A stretch of DNA of 64,000 nt from Prevotella sp. UBA3288 (GCA_002361655.1 DETM01000016.1:14757-78756); one strand, 5' to 3'. Positions 53,852 to 61,992 are shown, counted from the stretch's first letter. A program made the numbers and translations. Notes: generated by a model not told the origin, from the sequence alone.

Positions 53852-55144
53852 TCACCTTTTCACATTCCTCCTAAACTCCTGAATGGCGGCCTGCGTGTCC
53901 ATGCGCTCCCCATTTCGAAAAGCGATGATAAAGGCCTGCGGGAATTTCTCCACCACCGTCTTACGCAGGCTATGTATCTCACGATAGTCGGTAGATGAGC
54001 CCACGGTATATTTCCACAGGTTGCCGTCTTTGTAGGCTTCCACGCCGCTGAGCCCTTTCATCCGGCTGTCATTCGGCTGTAACCGCCGGTTGCTGGTCAG
54101 AAACTGCACTTTGAATACGGGTGCATCGCTCTGTACGGCCGGTGGCACGGGGGCTATGGGCTCCCGAGTGACGGTATCTGCTATCTGGACGGTATCAGCC
54201 TTGACCGGTTCGGGGGCAGAAGGGAGTGCCTGTCGAACCGTGTCTGCCTTGGCTGGCTCCCGTTTTACCGACTCCGGTTTGGCCGACTCCCGCTTTACCG
54301 GCTCCTGCTTGGCTGACTCTTGTTTTACCGGATCCGGCCTGACAGGTGCAGCCTTGACCGGCTCCGATTTTGGCAACCGGCCTTGGCGTTTGTTCTTATA
54401 CTCCACAAAAGCCTGGTAGATGCCTCTACCCATGGCATCGATATTTTTCCTGTCATTCAGATAAGCCTCTTCCGAAGCCGTAGTGATATATCCCAGTTCT
54501 ATCAGACAGGCAGGCATCGACGTCTCGCGCAGCACCAAGAAAGCGTCCTGCTTGACACCCTTGTTGGGTCTGTTGGCCGTACGGCACACATACTTCTGTA
54601 TGGCCTTGGCCAATTCAACGCTTTCCACCATGTTGGCATCGTTGAGCACCTCAAAGATGATATAACTCTCCGGCGAGCGCGGGTCGAAACCCGAATAATG
54701 CTGTTGGTAGTCACTCTCTATCAGCACCACATCGTTCTCACGCATGGCAGCACTAAGTTTTTCGTCAGAACGCCGCATACCCATGGTGTAGGTCTCCAGT
54801 CCGCTGATAGGCTTTCTGCTCGCCACCGAGTTGGTATGTATGCTAATAAAGACATCGGCCTTGTTCTTATTGGCAATAGAGGCACGCTGATGGAGGGGGA
54901 TAAAGACATCGGTCTTCCGTGTATAGATGACTCGCACGTCAGGACAATTGTTCTCCACATAGCGTCCAAAAGCCAGTGCCACATTCAGGTTGATATCCTT
55001 CTCCTTGGACCGTTTGCCCAAAGCGCCGGCATCCTTGCCGCCATGACCGGCGTCGATGACCAGCGTAAACCGATGCTTATCGGCAGCACCGGCCGCCATA
55101 CAGCACATCGCTAGAAGCAGAAACAGAATGAATCTTTTTGCCAT
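53852..55144 (-). CDS. N-acetylmuramoyl-L-alanine amidase (Amidase_3)
   Basis: About 430 residues from MAKRFILF at 55144. After a signal peptide (to about residue 22) the zinc-dependent Amidase_3 domain spans about 25-240. DAGHGGKDAG, EKDINL and SIHTNS hold the metal ligands and CLIELGYI the catalytic glutamate. It cleaves the amide bond between MurNAc and the stem peptide, usually during cell separation. A low-complexity linker (about 250-320) repeats PVKxESAK and EPVKRESAK units. The final 80 residues (FKVQFLTSNRRL...GVEAYKDGNLWKYTVGSSTDY...KFPQAFIIAF) look like a SPOR-type peptidoglycan-binding domain. An alternative start at 55165 adds seven residues. Confidence 0.92.
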   Translation of the reverse strand: MAKRFILFLLLAMCCMAAGAADKHRFTLVIDAGHGGKDAGALGKRSKEKDINLNVALAFGRYVENNCPDVRVIYTRKTDVFIPLHQRASIANKNKADVFISIHTNSVASRKPISGLETYTMGMRRSDEKLSAAMRENDVVLIESDYQQHYSGFDPRSPESYIIFEVLNDANMVESVELAKAIQKYVCRTANRPNKGVKQDAFLVLRETSMPACLIELGYITTASEEAYLNDRKNIDAMGRGIYQAFVEYKNKRQGRLPKSEPVKAAPVRPDPVKQESAKQEPVKRESAKPESVKREPAKADTVRQALPSAPEPVKADTVQIADTVTREPIAPVPPAVQSDAPVFKVQFLTSNRRLQPNDSRMKGLSGVEAYKDGNLWKYTVGSSTDYREIHSLRKTVVEKFPQAFIIAFRNGERMDTQAAIQEFRRNVKR

Positions 55145-55162
55145 ACGTCTTTGTATCGGATG

Positions 55163-55170
55163 CAAAATTA
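55163..55170 (-). promoter_or_regulatory. -7 box for the amidase gene
   Basis: TAATTTTG on the minus strand, followed by C, matches TAnnTTTG 18 bp upstream of the ATG at 55144. No exact -33 TTTG is seen (a CTTG lies 22 bp upstream). Confidence 0.45.
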
Positions 55171-55196
55171 CTTTTTTCTAGTCATAAGGCCACAAG

Positions 55197-55586
55197 TCAG
55201 CCCTTAGTTTTATTATTTATTAAATGTAGTTCTATGCCGGCACCAGCCATTGCGCTCCCCATCGGCGGGTTTTCCTTTATGACGCTGACATCGATGGCAT
55301 TGGCTTCAGGATAGCGGTCGAAGACGCTCTGAGCCATCCGCGCGGCCACATGTTCCAGAAGTCGTGACGACTGCGCCATCTCACGCCTGACGATGGTCAA
55401 CAAATCGGCATAGTTGAGCGTATCGGCCACCTCGTCGGTCTCGCAGGCCCTTAGTATATTATAATAATGTACGCGAAGGGTGACCACAAACCAACCGCCT
55501 ACCCTGCGTTCCTGTGGCAGCACGCCGTGGAAGGCATAGAGGCGCACGCGGTCGATGGACACCACGCTGTCGGAACACTGCATCAT
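55197..55586 (-). CDS. folB: Dihydroneopterin aldolase
   Basis: About 129 residues from the ATG at 55586, which overlaps the TGA of the upstream gene (GTATGATG); the frame also opens further upstream but without family similarity. FolB converts 7,8-dihydroneopterin to 6-hydroxymethyl-dihydropterin and glycolaldehyde in folate synthesis. The family is shown by IDRVRLYAFHGVLPQERRVGGWFVV (pterin pocket with Glu), DTLNYADLLTIVRREM, LLEHVAARMAQSVF (the LLE segment that anchors the pterin) and the catalytic-lysine segment SVIKENPPMG. Size is typical. It is translationally coupled to the RNR-like gene. Confidence 0.9.
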   Translation of the reverse strand: MMQCSDSVVSIDRVRLYAFHGVLPQERRVGGWFVVTLRVHYYNILRACETDEVADTLNYADLLTIVRREMAQSSRLLEHVAARMAQSVFDRYPEANAIDVSVIKENPPMGSAMAGAGIELHLINNKTKG

Positions 55587-56272
55587 ACGCCATCCTCCTG
55601 TGGTGTCTCGTCGACATCCGTACTGCCAGGCAGGTACTTCTTCAGAGCACGCTCCACACCATTCTTCCACGTGTTGATGTTCTCGCTCTGCAACTGCAAA
55701 GAGCCAACCAACCTAATGACATGGGCTATGGGCATTCGGTAACGCAGGACACCGGAGATCAGTTTGGCATAGTTCCAATACTCAGGATTGAAGCGTTCCG
55801 AGAGTCCCTCGACCGTAATCTTATAGCCACGAGTATTGACAAACTGGAAATCGTAGCGCTTGGTACCATCGGCATTCGTCTGCTTGATAATCTTCCCTTT
55901 CGTCACCGACTTGGGCAGCATGATACCTTCGTCATCGTCTTGCAGACCCGTAAAAATCTCGTAAGGATAGCCATCGAGCAGACCCACCAAAGCCACCCAC
56001 TTCTCCTTATTGTTCTGGAACCGTACCACATCGCACTCCAACTCCGTGGGCCGCACTTCTGTCACTTGCGGACCGACTACCTGCTCCAGTGTTGCCACGG
56101 GTACTATCGACCGCAGATGAGCGGCCAGACGCAACAGTTGCTCTTCACTGACAGGATCAGCATACGCCTGCTCCTTGCGCAGCAGTTCGTCCTTCAGCCG
56201 GACTTTTCCACCAAAGGCGGCCAACAAAGACTGCCATCCACTGTCTTGGACTGCACTCACTTGATTCTCCAT
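55583..56272 (-). CDS. Stand-alone protein like the C-terminal domain of B12-dependent ribonucleotide reductase (TSCPD-like)
   Basis: About 229 residues from MENQVSAVQ at 56272. From about residue 75 the sequence reads like the end of a Bacteroidetes adenosylcobalamin-dependent reductase: ECDVVRFQNNKEKWVALVGLLDGYPYEIFTG, LPKSVTKGKIIKQ, GLSERFNPEYWNYAKLISGVLRY and INTWKNGVERALKKYLPG. The catalytic barrel with its cysteines is absent, and the usual CPxC zinc tail is replaced by TDVDETPQEDGV. The first 70 residues are a different helical segment. It has its own well-formed promoter and is coupled to folB, so it is probably an expressed accessory or regulatory protein rather than debris, but a decayed nrdJ fragment cannot be excluded. 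Confidence 0.65.
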   Translation of the reverse strand: MENQVSAVQDSGWQSLLAAFGGKVRLKDELLRKEQAYADPVSEEQLLRLAAHLRSIVPVATLEQVVGPQVTEVRPTELECDVVRFQNNKEKWVALVGLLDGYPYEIFTGLQDDDEGIMLPKSVTKGKIIKQTNADGTKRYDFQFVNTRGYKITVEGLSERFNPEYWNYAKLISGVLRYRMPIAHVIRLVGSLQLQSENINTWKNGVERALKKYLPGSTDVDETPQEDGV

Positions 56273-56300
56273 ACACGCATCAGTTTCTTTATTTGGTTTG

Positions 56301-56332
56301 CAAAGGTAAAGAAAAACAGGCAATTAGCCAAA
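56301..56332 (-). promoter_or_regulatory. Promoter of the RNR-like/folB unit
   Basis: Minus strand: -33 TTTG (56329-56332), 20-bp spacer, -7 TACCTTTG (56301-56308). Both boxes fit the consensus; the ATG at 56272 lies 28 bp downstream. Confidence 0.75.
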
Positions 56333-56378
56333 CAAATCATCCACTTTTAAACAGTTCATGAAAATATATGCAAAAAGA

Positions 56379-56410
56379 TTTGGCTATATACAAATTATTT
56401 TGTACTTTTG
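56379..56410 (+). promoter_or_regulatory. Promoter of the argR/GNAT unit
   Basis: Plus strand: -33 TTTG (56379-56382), 20-bp spacer, -7 TACTTTTG (56403-56410), followed by C. It lies 28 bp upstream of the argR ATG at 56439, which supports that start over the in-frame ATG at 56358 (upstream of the promoter). Confidence 0.8.
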
Positions 56411-56438
56411 CAGCCCAAAGTTGAATAAATATACCAAG

Positions 56439-56915
56439 ATGAAAGAAAAGAACCAACGTCTTGAGGCCTTGCGCCTGATTATTTCGAGCCAGCAACTAGG
56501 CAGCCAAGACGAACTGTTGGCAGCCCTGCAAAAGGAAGGTTTCAAACTGACACAAGCCACCCTGAGCCGCGACCTGAAGCAACTGAAGGTCGCCAAGGCT
56601 GCTACAATGGGCGGCAACTATGTGTATGTCTTGCCCAATGAGACCATGTACAAACGTGTCAGCACACCGTCGACGGTTCGTGAGATGATGCAGATGCCCG
56701 GTTTTCTGAGCATCCAATTCTCCGGCAATCTCGGTGTCATCAAGACCCGTCCCGGCTATGCCAGTGCCATCGCCTGGAACATCGACCACGGCAACATTCC
56801 CTATATACTAGGCACCATAGCCGGTGATGACAACATATTCATTGTCATCAGAGAGGGTAGCAGCCATACAGAAGTGACCAGTGCCCTGAACGCAGTAGTA
56901 CCAAACTTAAAATGA
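56439..56915 (+). CDS. argR: Arginine repressor ArgR
   Basis: A 158-residue transcription factor that senses arginine and controls arginine genes. The N-terminal winged helix (about 1-70) contains LTQATLSRDLKQLKV, the classic ArgR recognition element. The C-terminal hexamerisation and arginine-binding domain (about 85-155) contains NIPYILGTIAGDDNIFIVI, with the Asp pair that contacts arginine. Size and order match the family. It is first in the arginine cluster, and its stop overlaps the next ATG (ATGA), so it is probably both regulator and member of the unit it controls. No convincing ARG box was identified by eye. Confidence 0.95.
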   Translation: MKEKNQRLEALRLIISSQQLGSQDELLAALQKEGFKLTQATLSRDLKQLKVAKAATMGGNYVYVLPNETMYKRVSTPSTVREMMQMPGFLSIQFSGNLGVIKTRPGYASAIAWNIDHGNIPYILGTIAGDDNIFIVIREGSSHTEVTSALNAVVPNLK

Positions 56916-57553
56916 CACCATATAAACAGACAAACGAAATGGAGAAGGAAGAGATAGAAGTTCTTGTAGCCAGCCCTGAACATGAGATCTATGTAGACAC
57001 CATTCTCGACACAATAGCCGAGGCCGCTAAGGTACGGGGTACCGGCATTGCCAAGCGCACCCATGAGTACCTGGCCAAGAAGATGATGGAAGCCAAGGCT
57101 GTCATCGCCCTCAGGAAGAGCGACGGCCGTTTTGCAGGATTCAGTTATATCGAGACCTGGGAGAACCAGCAGTATGTCACAACCTCTGGCCTCATCGTCC
57201 ATCCGGACTTCCGCGGACTGGGACTGGCCAAACGCATCAAGGACCTCACCTTCTCGCTGGCCCGCACCCGCTGGCCCCACGCCAAGATTTTCTCGCTTAC
57301 CAGCGGTGCAGCGGTGATGAAGATGAACACAGCCCTTGGTTACCAGCCTGTCACTTTCGACGACCTCACCGACGACGAGGCGTTTTGGAAAGGTTGCGAG
57401 GGGTGTGTGAACTATCCTGTTCTCCGCGAGCGCCATCGCAAATTCTGCATTTGTACGGCAATGCTTTTCGACCCGACGGAGCATCTGCCTGTTAAGATTC
57501 CCGATGAAGTGCTGGTACGCATCCGCCATCTTGAGGAGTTGGAGGAGTCTTAG
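56912..57553 (+). CDS. GNAT-family acyltransferase, candidate N-acylglutamate synthase
   Basis: A 213-residue GNAT protein. The acetyl-CoA-binding core is visible as VTTSGLIVHPDFRGLGLAKRIKDLTFSLARTRWPHAKIFSL (the R/Q-x-x-G-x-G/A loop as FRGLGLAKRI), followed by NTALGYQPVTF. It starts within the argR stop codon and precedes argG, argC and argD. The window has no other enzyme for the first step of arginine synthesis. Bacteroidetes are known to use succinylated intermediates, so this is a good candidate for making N-acetyl- or N-succinyl-glutamate. I recall a positional homologue in Bacteroides being proposed for that step, but cannot verify it here. Family is firm, substrate inferred. Confidence 0.82.
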   Translation: MTPYKQTNEMEKEEIEVLVASPEHEIYVDTILDTIAEAAKVRGTGIAKRTHEYLAKKMMEAKAVIALRKSDGRFAGFSYIETWENQQYVTTSGLIVHPDFRGLGLAKRIKDLTFSLARTRWPHAKIFSLTSGAAVMKMNTALGYQPVTFDDLTDDEAFWKGCEGCVNYPVLRERHRKFCICTAMLFDPTEHLPVKIPDEVLVRIRHLEELEES

Positions 57554-57675
57554 CCCCCCTAAATTAGGAGGATGGGTGTCTGAACAAGCGCAGACACCCC
57601 AACAATCTAATTAACCAACAAACCGGTCTGATTTTTACGCTTGTTCAGACCCCATCCCCCTAACTTAGGGGAGTT
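57553..57675. repeat. Long imperfect inverted repeat upstream of argG with a nested short hairpin
   Basis: The 38-bp arms 57553-57590 and 57638-57675 are nearly perfect reverse complements, sharing TCTGAACAAGCG and CCCCTAA-type ends. Inside the left part GGGTGTCTG (57574-57582) can instead pair with CAGACACCC (57591-57599). The right arm ends 6 bp before the argG ATG and contains the purine-rich AGGGGAG. Confidence 0.85.
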
Positions 57676-57681
57676 AGAAAA

Positions 57682-58887
57682 ATGAGCAAAAAGAAAGTCG
57701 TAGTAGCATTCAGTGGTGGACTTGACACCAGTTACAACGTGATGTACCTGACCAAGGAGTTAGGGTATGAAGTGTATGCTGCCTGCGCCAATACCGGCGG
57801 TTTCTCGGCAGAGCAGTTGAAGAAAAACGAGGAGAACGCCTATAAGTTGGGCGCTGTCAAATATGTGACCCTTGACGTGACGCAGGAGTACTATGCCAAG
57901 TCGCTGAAATACATGATCTTCGGCAATGTGCTGCGTAACAATTGCTATCCCATCTCCGTCAGCAGCGAGCGTATCTTCCAGGCCATCGCCATCGCCCGCT
58001 ATGCCAAAGAGATCGGGGCTGATGCCATCGCCCACGGAAGCACCGGTGCCGGCAACGACCAGATCCGTTTCGACATGACCTTCCTGGTGATGGCTCCCGG
58101 CGTGGAGATTATCACCCTGACACGCGACCGCAACCTGACGCGCAAGGAGGAAGTGGACTACCTGAATGCCAATGGCTATTTCGCTGATTTCACCAAACTG
58201 AAATACTCGTACAACGTGGGCATCTGGGGCACCAGCATCTGCGGAGGCGAACTGCTTGACCCCACACAGGGACTGCCCGAAGAGGCCTACCTGAAGCACG
58301 TCACCGCCAAGGAGCAGGAGGTTCTGTTGAAGATTGAGTTTGAGAAGGGCGAGATAGTGGGTGTGAACGGTGAGAAATTCACCGACCGCATCAAGGCCAT
58401 CCAAAAGATTGAGGAAATCGGTGCCTCGTATGCCATCGGCCGCGATGCCAACGTGGGCGACACCATCATCGGCATCAAGGGACGCGTGGGCTTCGAGGCT
58501 GCCGCCCCGAAACTGATTATCGAAGCGCACCGCCTGCTGGAGAAGTCGACACTCTCGAAGTGGCAACAGTACTGGAAAGACCAGGTGGCCAACTGGTACG
58601 GTATGTTCCTGCACGAAAGCCAGTATCTTGAGCCGGTGATGCCCGACATCGAGGCCATGCTCACCTCGAGCCAGCGCAACGTGACGGGCACGGCCATCCT
58701 GAAACTGCGCCCCTACAGCTTCGAGACCGTGGGCATCGACAGCGACAACGACCTGACGAAGTCGAAACTCGGCGAGTACGGTGAGACGCAGACCGGCTGG
58801 ACCGCCGACGAGGCCAAGGGCTTCATCAAGGTGTCGTCTACCCCACTCCGCGTCTACTACGGTATCCACAAAGACGAAAAGAGGTAA
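57682..58887 (+). CDS. argG: Argininosuccinate synthase
   Basis: A 401-residue cytoplasmic enzyme that joins citrulline and aspartate with ATP to give argininosuccinate, the penultimate step of arginine synthesis. The PP-loop is VVVAFSGGLDTSYNV (about 6-20). Further signatures are AHGSTGAGNDQIRFD (citrulline/aspartate site), NVGIWGTSICGGELLDP and GRDANVGDTIIGIKGRVGFEAAAP. Length is normal. It is separated from the GNAT gene by a 128-bp spacer with the inverted repeat and from argC by 86 bp with another inverted repeat, so it may be regulated partly on its own. Confidence 0.97.
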   Translation: MSKKKVVVAFSGGLDTSYNVMYLTKELGYEVYAACANTGGFSAEQLKKNEENAYKLGAVKYVTLDVTQEYYAKSLKYMIFGNVLRNNCYPISVSSERIFQAIAIARYAKEIGADAIAHGSTGAGNDQIRFDMTFLVMAPGVEIITLTRDRNLTRKEEVDYLNANGYFADFTKLKYSYNVGIWGTSICGGELLDPTQGLPEEAYLKHVTAKEQEVLLKIEFEKGEIVGVNGEKFTDRIKAIQKIEEIGASYAIGRDANVGDTIIGIKGRVGFEAAAPKLIIEAHRLLEKSTLSKWQQYWKDQVANWYGMFLHESQYLEPVMPDIEAMLTSSQRNVTGTAILKLRPYSFETVGIDSDNDLTKSKLGEYGETQTGWTADEAKGFIKVSSTPLRVYYGIHKDEKR

Positions 58888-58897
58888 TAATGATTAA

Positions 58898-58971
58898 CGA
58901 CTACGAATTTCACGAATTATACTAATTACGATGTGCAGTCAATTCGTGAAATTCGTATAATTCGTAGTGAA
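58898..58971. repeat. Inverted repeat of ACGAATT units between argG and argC
   Basis: ACTACGAATTTCACGAATT (left) and AATTCGTGAAATTCG...AATTCGTAGT (right) make an imperfect inverted repeat around ACTAATTACGATGTGCAGTC. No T-run follows, so a terminator is unlikely. Confidence 0.75.
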
Positions 58972-58973
58972 GT

Positions 58974-59939
58974 ATGATAAGAGTAGGAATATTAGGTGCG
59001 GCTGGCTATACGGGCGGAGAACTCATCCGCCTGCTGCTAAACCACCCTGAGGCGGACATCGTGTTTGCCAACTCGGAGTCAAATGCTGGCAATTTGGTGA
59101 GCGACGTGCATGAAGGATTGCTCGGAGAAACGGAATTGAAGTTTACAGATCAGATGCCGTTTGAAGATGTCGACGTGGTGTTCTTCTGCTTCGGACACGG
59201 GAAGAGCGAGGCGTTCCTGAAAGAGCACACCATCCCCGGGAACGTAAAGATTATCGACCTGGCACAGGACTTCCGCATCAAGGGTGACCACGACTACGTC
59301 TACGGACTGCCGGAAACGCACAAGAGCATGATTGCCGACTGTCAACATCTGGCCAACCCCGGCTGCTTCGCCACCTGCATTCAGTTGGCCCTGCTGCCAG
59401 CCCTGAAAGCCGGCATCATCAGCGGCGACATCCATGTGAACGGCATCACGGGCAGCACTGGAGCCGGACAGAAGCCCGGGGCCACCACCCACTTCTCGTG
59501 GCGCAACGACAATATCTCCGTCTACAAGACCTTCACCCACCAGCACCTGCTGGAAATCAACCAGACGGTGCAGGAACTGTGTCCCGGATATGCTGGTCGC
59601 GTGCTCTTCATCCCTCAGCGAGGCTGCTTCACAAGAGGCATCTTCGTCACCGCCTATGCCAAGTGTGACAAGCCCATTGAAGAGATACAGCAAACCTACG
59701 CCGACTACTACCGCGATGCTGCCTTCACACATGTAGTGACCAAGAGTCCTGACATCAAGCAGGTGGTCAACACCAACAAGGCCGTGGTGTATGTCGAGAA
59801 ATACGAAGACCAACTATTGATGGTCTCCTGTATCGATAACCTGCTAAAGGGTGCCGTCGGTCAGGCCGTACAGAACATGAACCTGATGTTCGGCATCGAC
59901 GAAAAGGCCGGCCTCAGACTTAAAGCAAGTGCGTTTTGA
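58974..59939 (+). CDS. argC: N-acetyl (or N-succinyl)-gamma-glutamyl-phosphate reductase
   Basis: A 321-residue NADPH-dependent reductase forming the acyl-glutamate semialdehyde. The Rossmann motif is GILGAAGYTGGELIRLL (about 5-21). The catalytic cysteine is in NPGCFATC, in the consensus position, with GSTGAGQKPG and FIPQRGCFTRGIFVT downstream. The latter replaces the common TPHLxPMxRG form of the proton-relay segment, a variant that fits a Bacteroidetes-type ArgC acting on succinylated substrate, although the substrate cannot be read from sequence. It begins at the end of the 58898-58971 repeat and is followed by argD after 17 bp. Confidence 0.95.
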   Translation: MIRVGILGAAGYTGGELIRLLLNHPEADIVFANSESNAGNLVSDVHEGLLGETELKFTDQMPFEDVDVVFFCFGHGKSEAFLKEHTIPGNVKIIDLAQDFRIKGDHDYVYGLPETHKSMIADCQHLANPGCFATCIQLALLPALKAGIISGDIHVNGITGSTGAGQKPGATTHFSWRNDNISVYKTFTHQHLLEINQTVQELCPGYAGRVLFIPQRGCFTRGIFVTAYAKCDKPIEEIQQTYADYYRDAAFTHVVTKSPDIKQVVNTNKAVVYVEKYEDQLLMVSCIDNLLKGAVGQAVQNMNLMFGIDEKAGLRLKASAF

Positions 59940-59956
59940 ATTAAAATGTATAAGTT

Positions 59957-61084
59957 ATGAAATTATTCGACGTTTATCCCCTGTTCGACGTAAACATCAC
60001 GAAGGGCGAAGGTTGTAAGGTGTGGGACGAGAAAGGCCAGGAATATATGGACCTGTACGGTGGTCATGCCGTCATCAGCATAGGCCACTCACATCCCCAT
60101 TATATAAACAAGGTGACGGAGCAGTTGCAGCAGATTGGCTTCTACTCCAACTCGGTACAGAACAAGTTGCAGGTGGAACTGGCTGAGCGTCTTGGAAAGA
60201 TATCGGGCTATGAGGACTACCATTTGTTCCTGGTGAACAGTGGTGCCGAAGCCAACGAGAACGCGCTGAAACTGGCCTCGTTCAAGACCGGCAATATCCG
60301 TGTACTGTCATGCGAGAAGGCTTTCCACGGGCGTACCAGTCTGGCAGTCGAAGTGACCAACAACCCCAAGATTGTGGCTCCCATCAACGATAACCACCAC
60401 GTACGCTTCCTGCCACTAAACGACATTGAGCCGTGGGTTCGCGAACTGACCCGCGGCGGCATCGCTGCCGTCATACTGGAGTGCATCCAGGGCGTAGGTG
60501 GCATACAGATGGCCACACCGGAGTTTGCACAGAAACTGGCCTATGCCTGCAAACGCTACGGGGCTGTGCTCATCTGCGACGAGATACAATGCGGCTACGG
60601 GCGCAGCGGCAAATTCTTTGCCCACCAATGGCTCGGCATCAAGCCCGACATCATCACCGTGGCAAAAGGCATCGCCAACGGTTTCCCGATGTCGGCTGTG
60701 CTTATCAGTCCTGAGTTCAAGCCCGTCTACGGCCAATTGGGCACCACCTTCGGCGGCAACCACCTCGCCTGCTCGGCAGCACTGGCTGTGCTCGACGTGA
60801 TGGAGCAGGAGAACCTGGTGGAAAATGCCAGCGAGGTGGGCGATTATCTGATGGAGAAAATCCGCAACCTGAAAAACGACAAGATTAAGGAGGTACGCGG
60901 TCGCGGTCTGATGATCGGCATCGAACTGTACACACCGCAGAAGCCGGTGCGCCAGCGCCTGGTCTACGAGCAGCATGTCTTCACTGGCTGCTCGGGCGAG
61001 AACGTACTCCGCCTGTTGCCGCCGCTGACCTTCACCAAGGCTGAAGCCGACGAATTTGTTGAACGATTACAGAAAGCATTATAA
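59957..61084 (+). CDS. argD: Acetylornithine/succinylornithine aminotransferase
   Basis: A 375-residue class-III PLP-dependent aminotransferase converting the acyl-glutamate semialdehyde to acyl-ornithine with glutamate as amino donor. The PLP-binding lysine is in ITVAKGIANGFPMSA (Lys237). The Asp of LICDEIQCGYGRSG contacts the cofactor ring, and HSHPHYINKV and NSGAEANENALKLA are typical near the N-terminus. Length is slightly short but complete. It sits between argC (17 bp upstream) and proC (49 bp downstream, after a small CCCTCCC/GGGAAGG hairpin). Confidence 0.95.
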   Translation: MKLFDVYPLFDVNITKGEGCKVWDEKGQEYMDLYGGHAVISIGHSHPHYINKVTEQLQQIGFYSNSVQNKLQVELAERLGKISGYEDYHLFLVNSGAEANENALKLASFKTGNIRVLSCEKAFHGRTSLAVEVTNNPKIVAPINDNHHVRFLPLNDIEPWVRELTRGGIAAVILECIQGVGGIQMATPEFAQKLAYACKRYGAVLICDEIQCGYGRSGKFFAHQWLGIKPDIITVAKGIANGFPMSAVLISPEFKPVYGQLGTTFGGNHLACSAALAVLDVMEQENLVENASEVGDYLMEKIRNLKNDKIKEVRGRGLMIGIELYTPQKPVRQRLVYEQHVFTGCSGENVLRLLPPLTFTKAEADEFVERLQKAL

Positions 61085-61133
61085 GGCCACCCCAACCCTC
61101 CCAAAGGGAAGGATTAAAAGAACTAGAAAACTT

Positions 61134-61916
61134 ATGAAAATTTCAATGATAGGTGCCGGCGCCATGGGCGGTGCCACCGTGGAAGGACTCATCAAGGGAG
61201 AGTCGTTTAAGAACGAGGATATCACCGTGAGCGACCCCTCGCAGACGGTACTGGAGAAATTCGCCCTGAAAGGGGTGTCGGTGACCACCGATAACAGCGT
61301 GGCTGCCGAGGGGGCTGACATCGTGTGCGTCTGTGTGAAACCCTGGTTGGTGGAGCACGTACTGAAAGGCATCAAGGACACGCTCAAGCCCAAGAAGCAG
61401 ATACTCATCGTCATCGCTGCCGGCGTGCCGTCGGCCAGCATCAAGGAATGGCTGGGCGAGCAGTGCCCGCCACTGTTCCTGGTTATCCCCAATATCGCCA
61501 TTGCCGAATTGGCATCGATGACCTTCATCGTGCCGTGCGGTGACGTGGCACGTCACCAGACTGAACTGGTGAAAGGTATCTTCGACGAGATGGGCCAGTC
61601 GCTGCTCACCGACGAGCAGCATCTGTCCAGCGCCACCACCCTAGCCTCGTGCGGCATCGCCTATGCCATGCGCTATATTCGTGCCGCCTCAGAAGGCGGC
61701 GTGGAACTGGGCTTCAAAGCCGATCAGGCCAAGGACATCGTGATGCAGACCATGCTCGGCGCCGTTAAGTTGCTGCAGGCCAGCGGCATGCACCCCGAAC
61801 AGGCCATCGACCTGGTGACGACACCCGGCGGACTGACCATCAAGGGTCTGAACGAGATGGAGCATGCCGGCTTCACCACGGCCGTCATCAGCGGACTGAA
61901 AGCGGGAGCCAAATAA
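61134..61916 (+). CDS. proC: Pyrroline-5-carboxylate reductase
   Basis: A 260-residue NAD(P)H-dependent enzyme making proline from 1-pyrroline-5-carboxylate. The Rossmann motif MKISMIGAGAMGGATVEGL opens the protein. The C-terminal helical dimer domain carries the ProC signature (MLGAVKLLQASGMHPEQAIDLVTTPGGLTIKGLNEME). The start at 61134 is preferred; an in-frame ATG at 61056 lies inside argD. It is the last biosynthetic gene of the arginine cluster, so arginine and proline synthesis from glutamate are probably controlled together. Confidence 0.95.
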   Translation: MKISMIGAGAMGGATVEGLIKGESFKNEDITVSDPSQTVLEKFALKGVSVTTDNSVAAEGADIVCVCVKPWLVEHVLKGIKDTLKPKKQILIVIAAGVPSASIKEWLGEQCPPLFLVIPNIAIAELASMTFIVPCGDVARHQTELVKGIFDEMGQSLLTDEQHLSSATTLASCGIAYAMRYIRAASEGGVELGFKADQAKDIVMQTMLGAVKLLQASGMHPEQAIDLVTTPGGLTIKGLNEMEHAGFTTAVISGLKAGAK

Positions 61917-61992
61917 CCTCCTTCCCGACTCTCCCCGAGGAGAGAGCGACAGAGAGAAAGTATTAGTTATGGTTTAGACACAACTTATTATT

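Noticed and set aside
55583-55670. Frameshift joining the RNR-like gene to the folB frame
   Set aside because: The extra codons upstream of folB show no reductase zinc-tail cysteines, and the ATGA overlap is a normal coupled arrangement.
56358-56438. Upstream start for argR
   Set aside because: It precedes the promoter at 56379-56410, and the family begins at MKEKNQRLEALRLI.
61056-61133. Upstream start for proC
   Set aside because: The added codons lie in the argD end and spacer; the Rossmann motif begins directly after the ATG at 61134.
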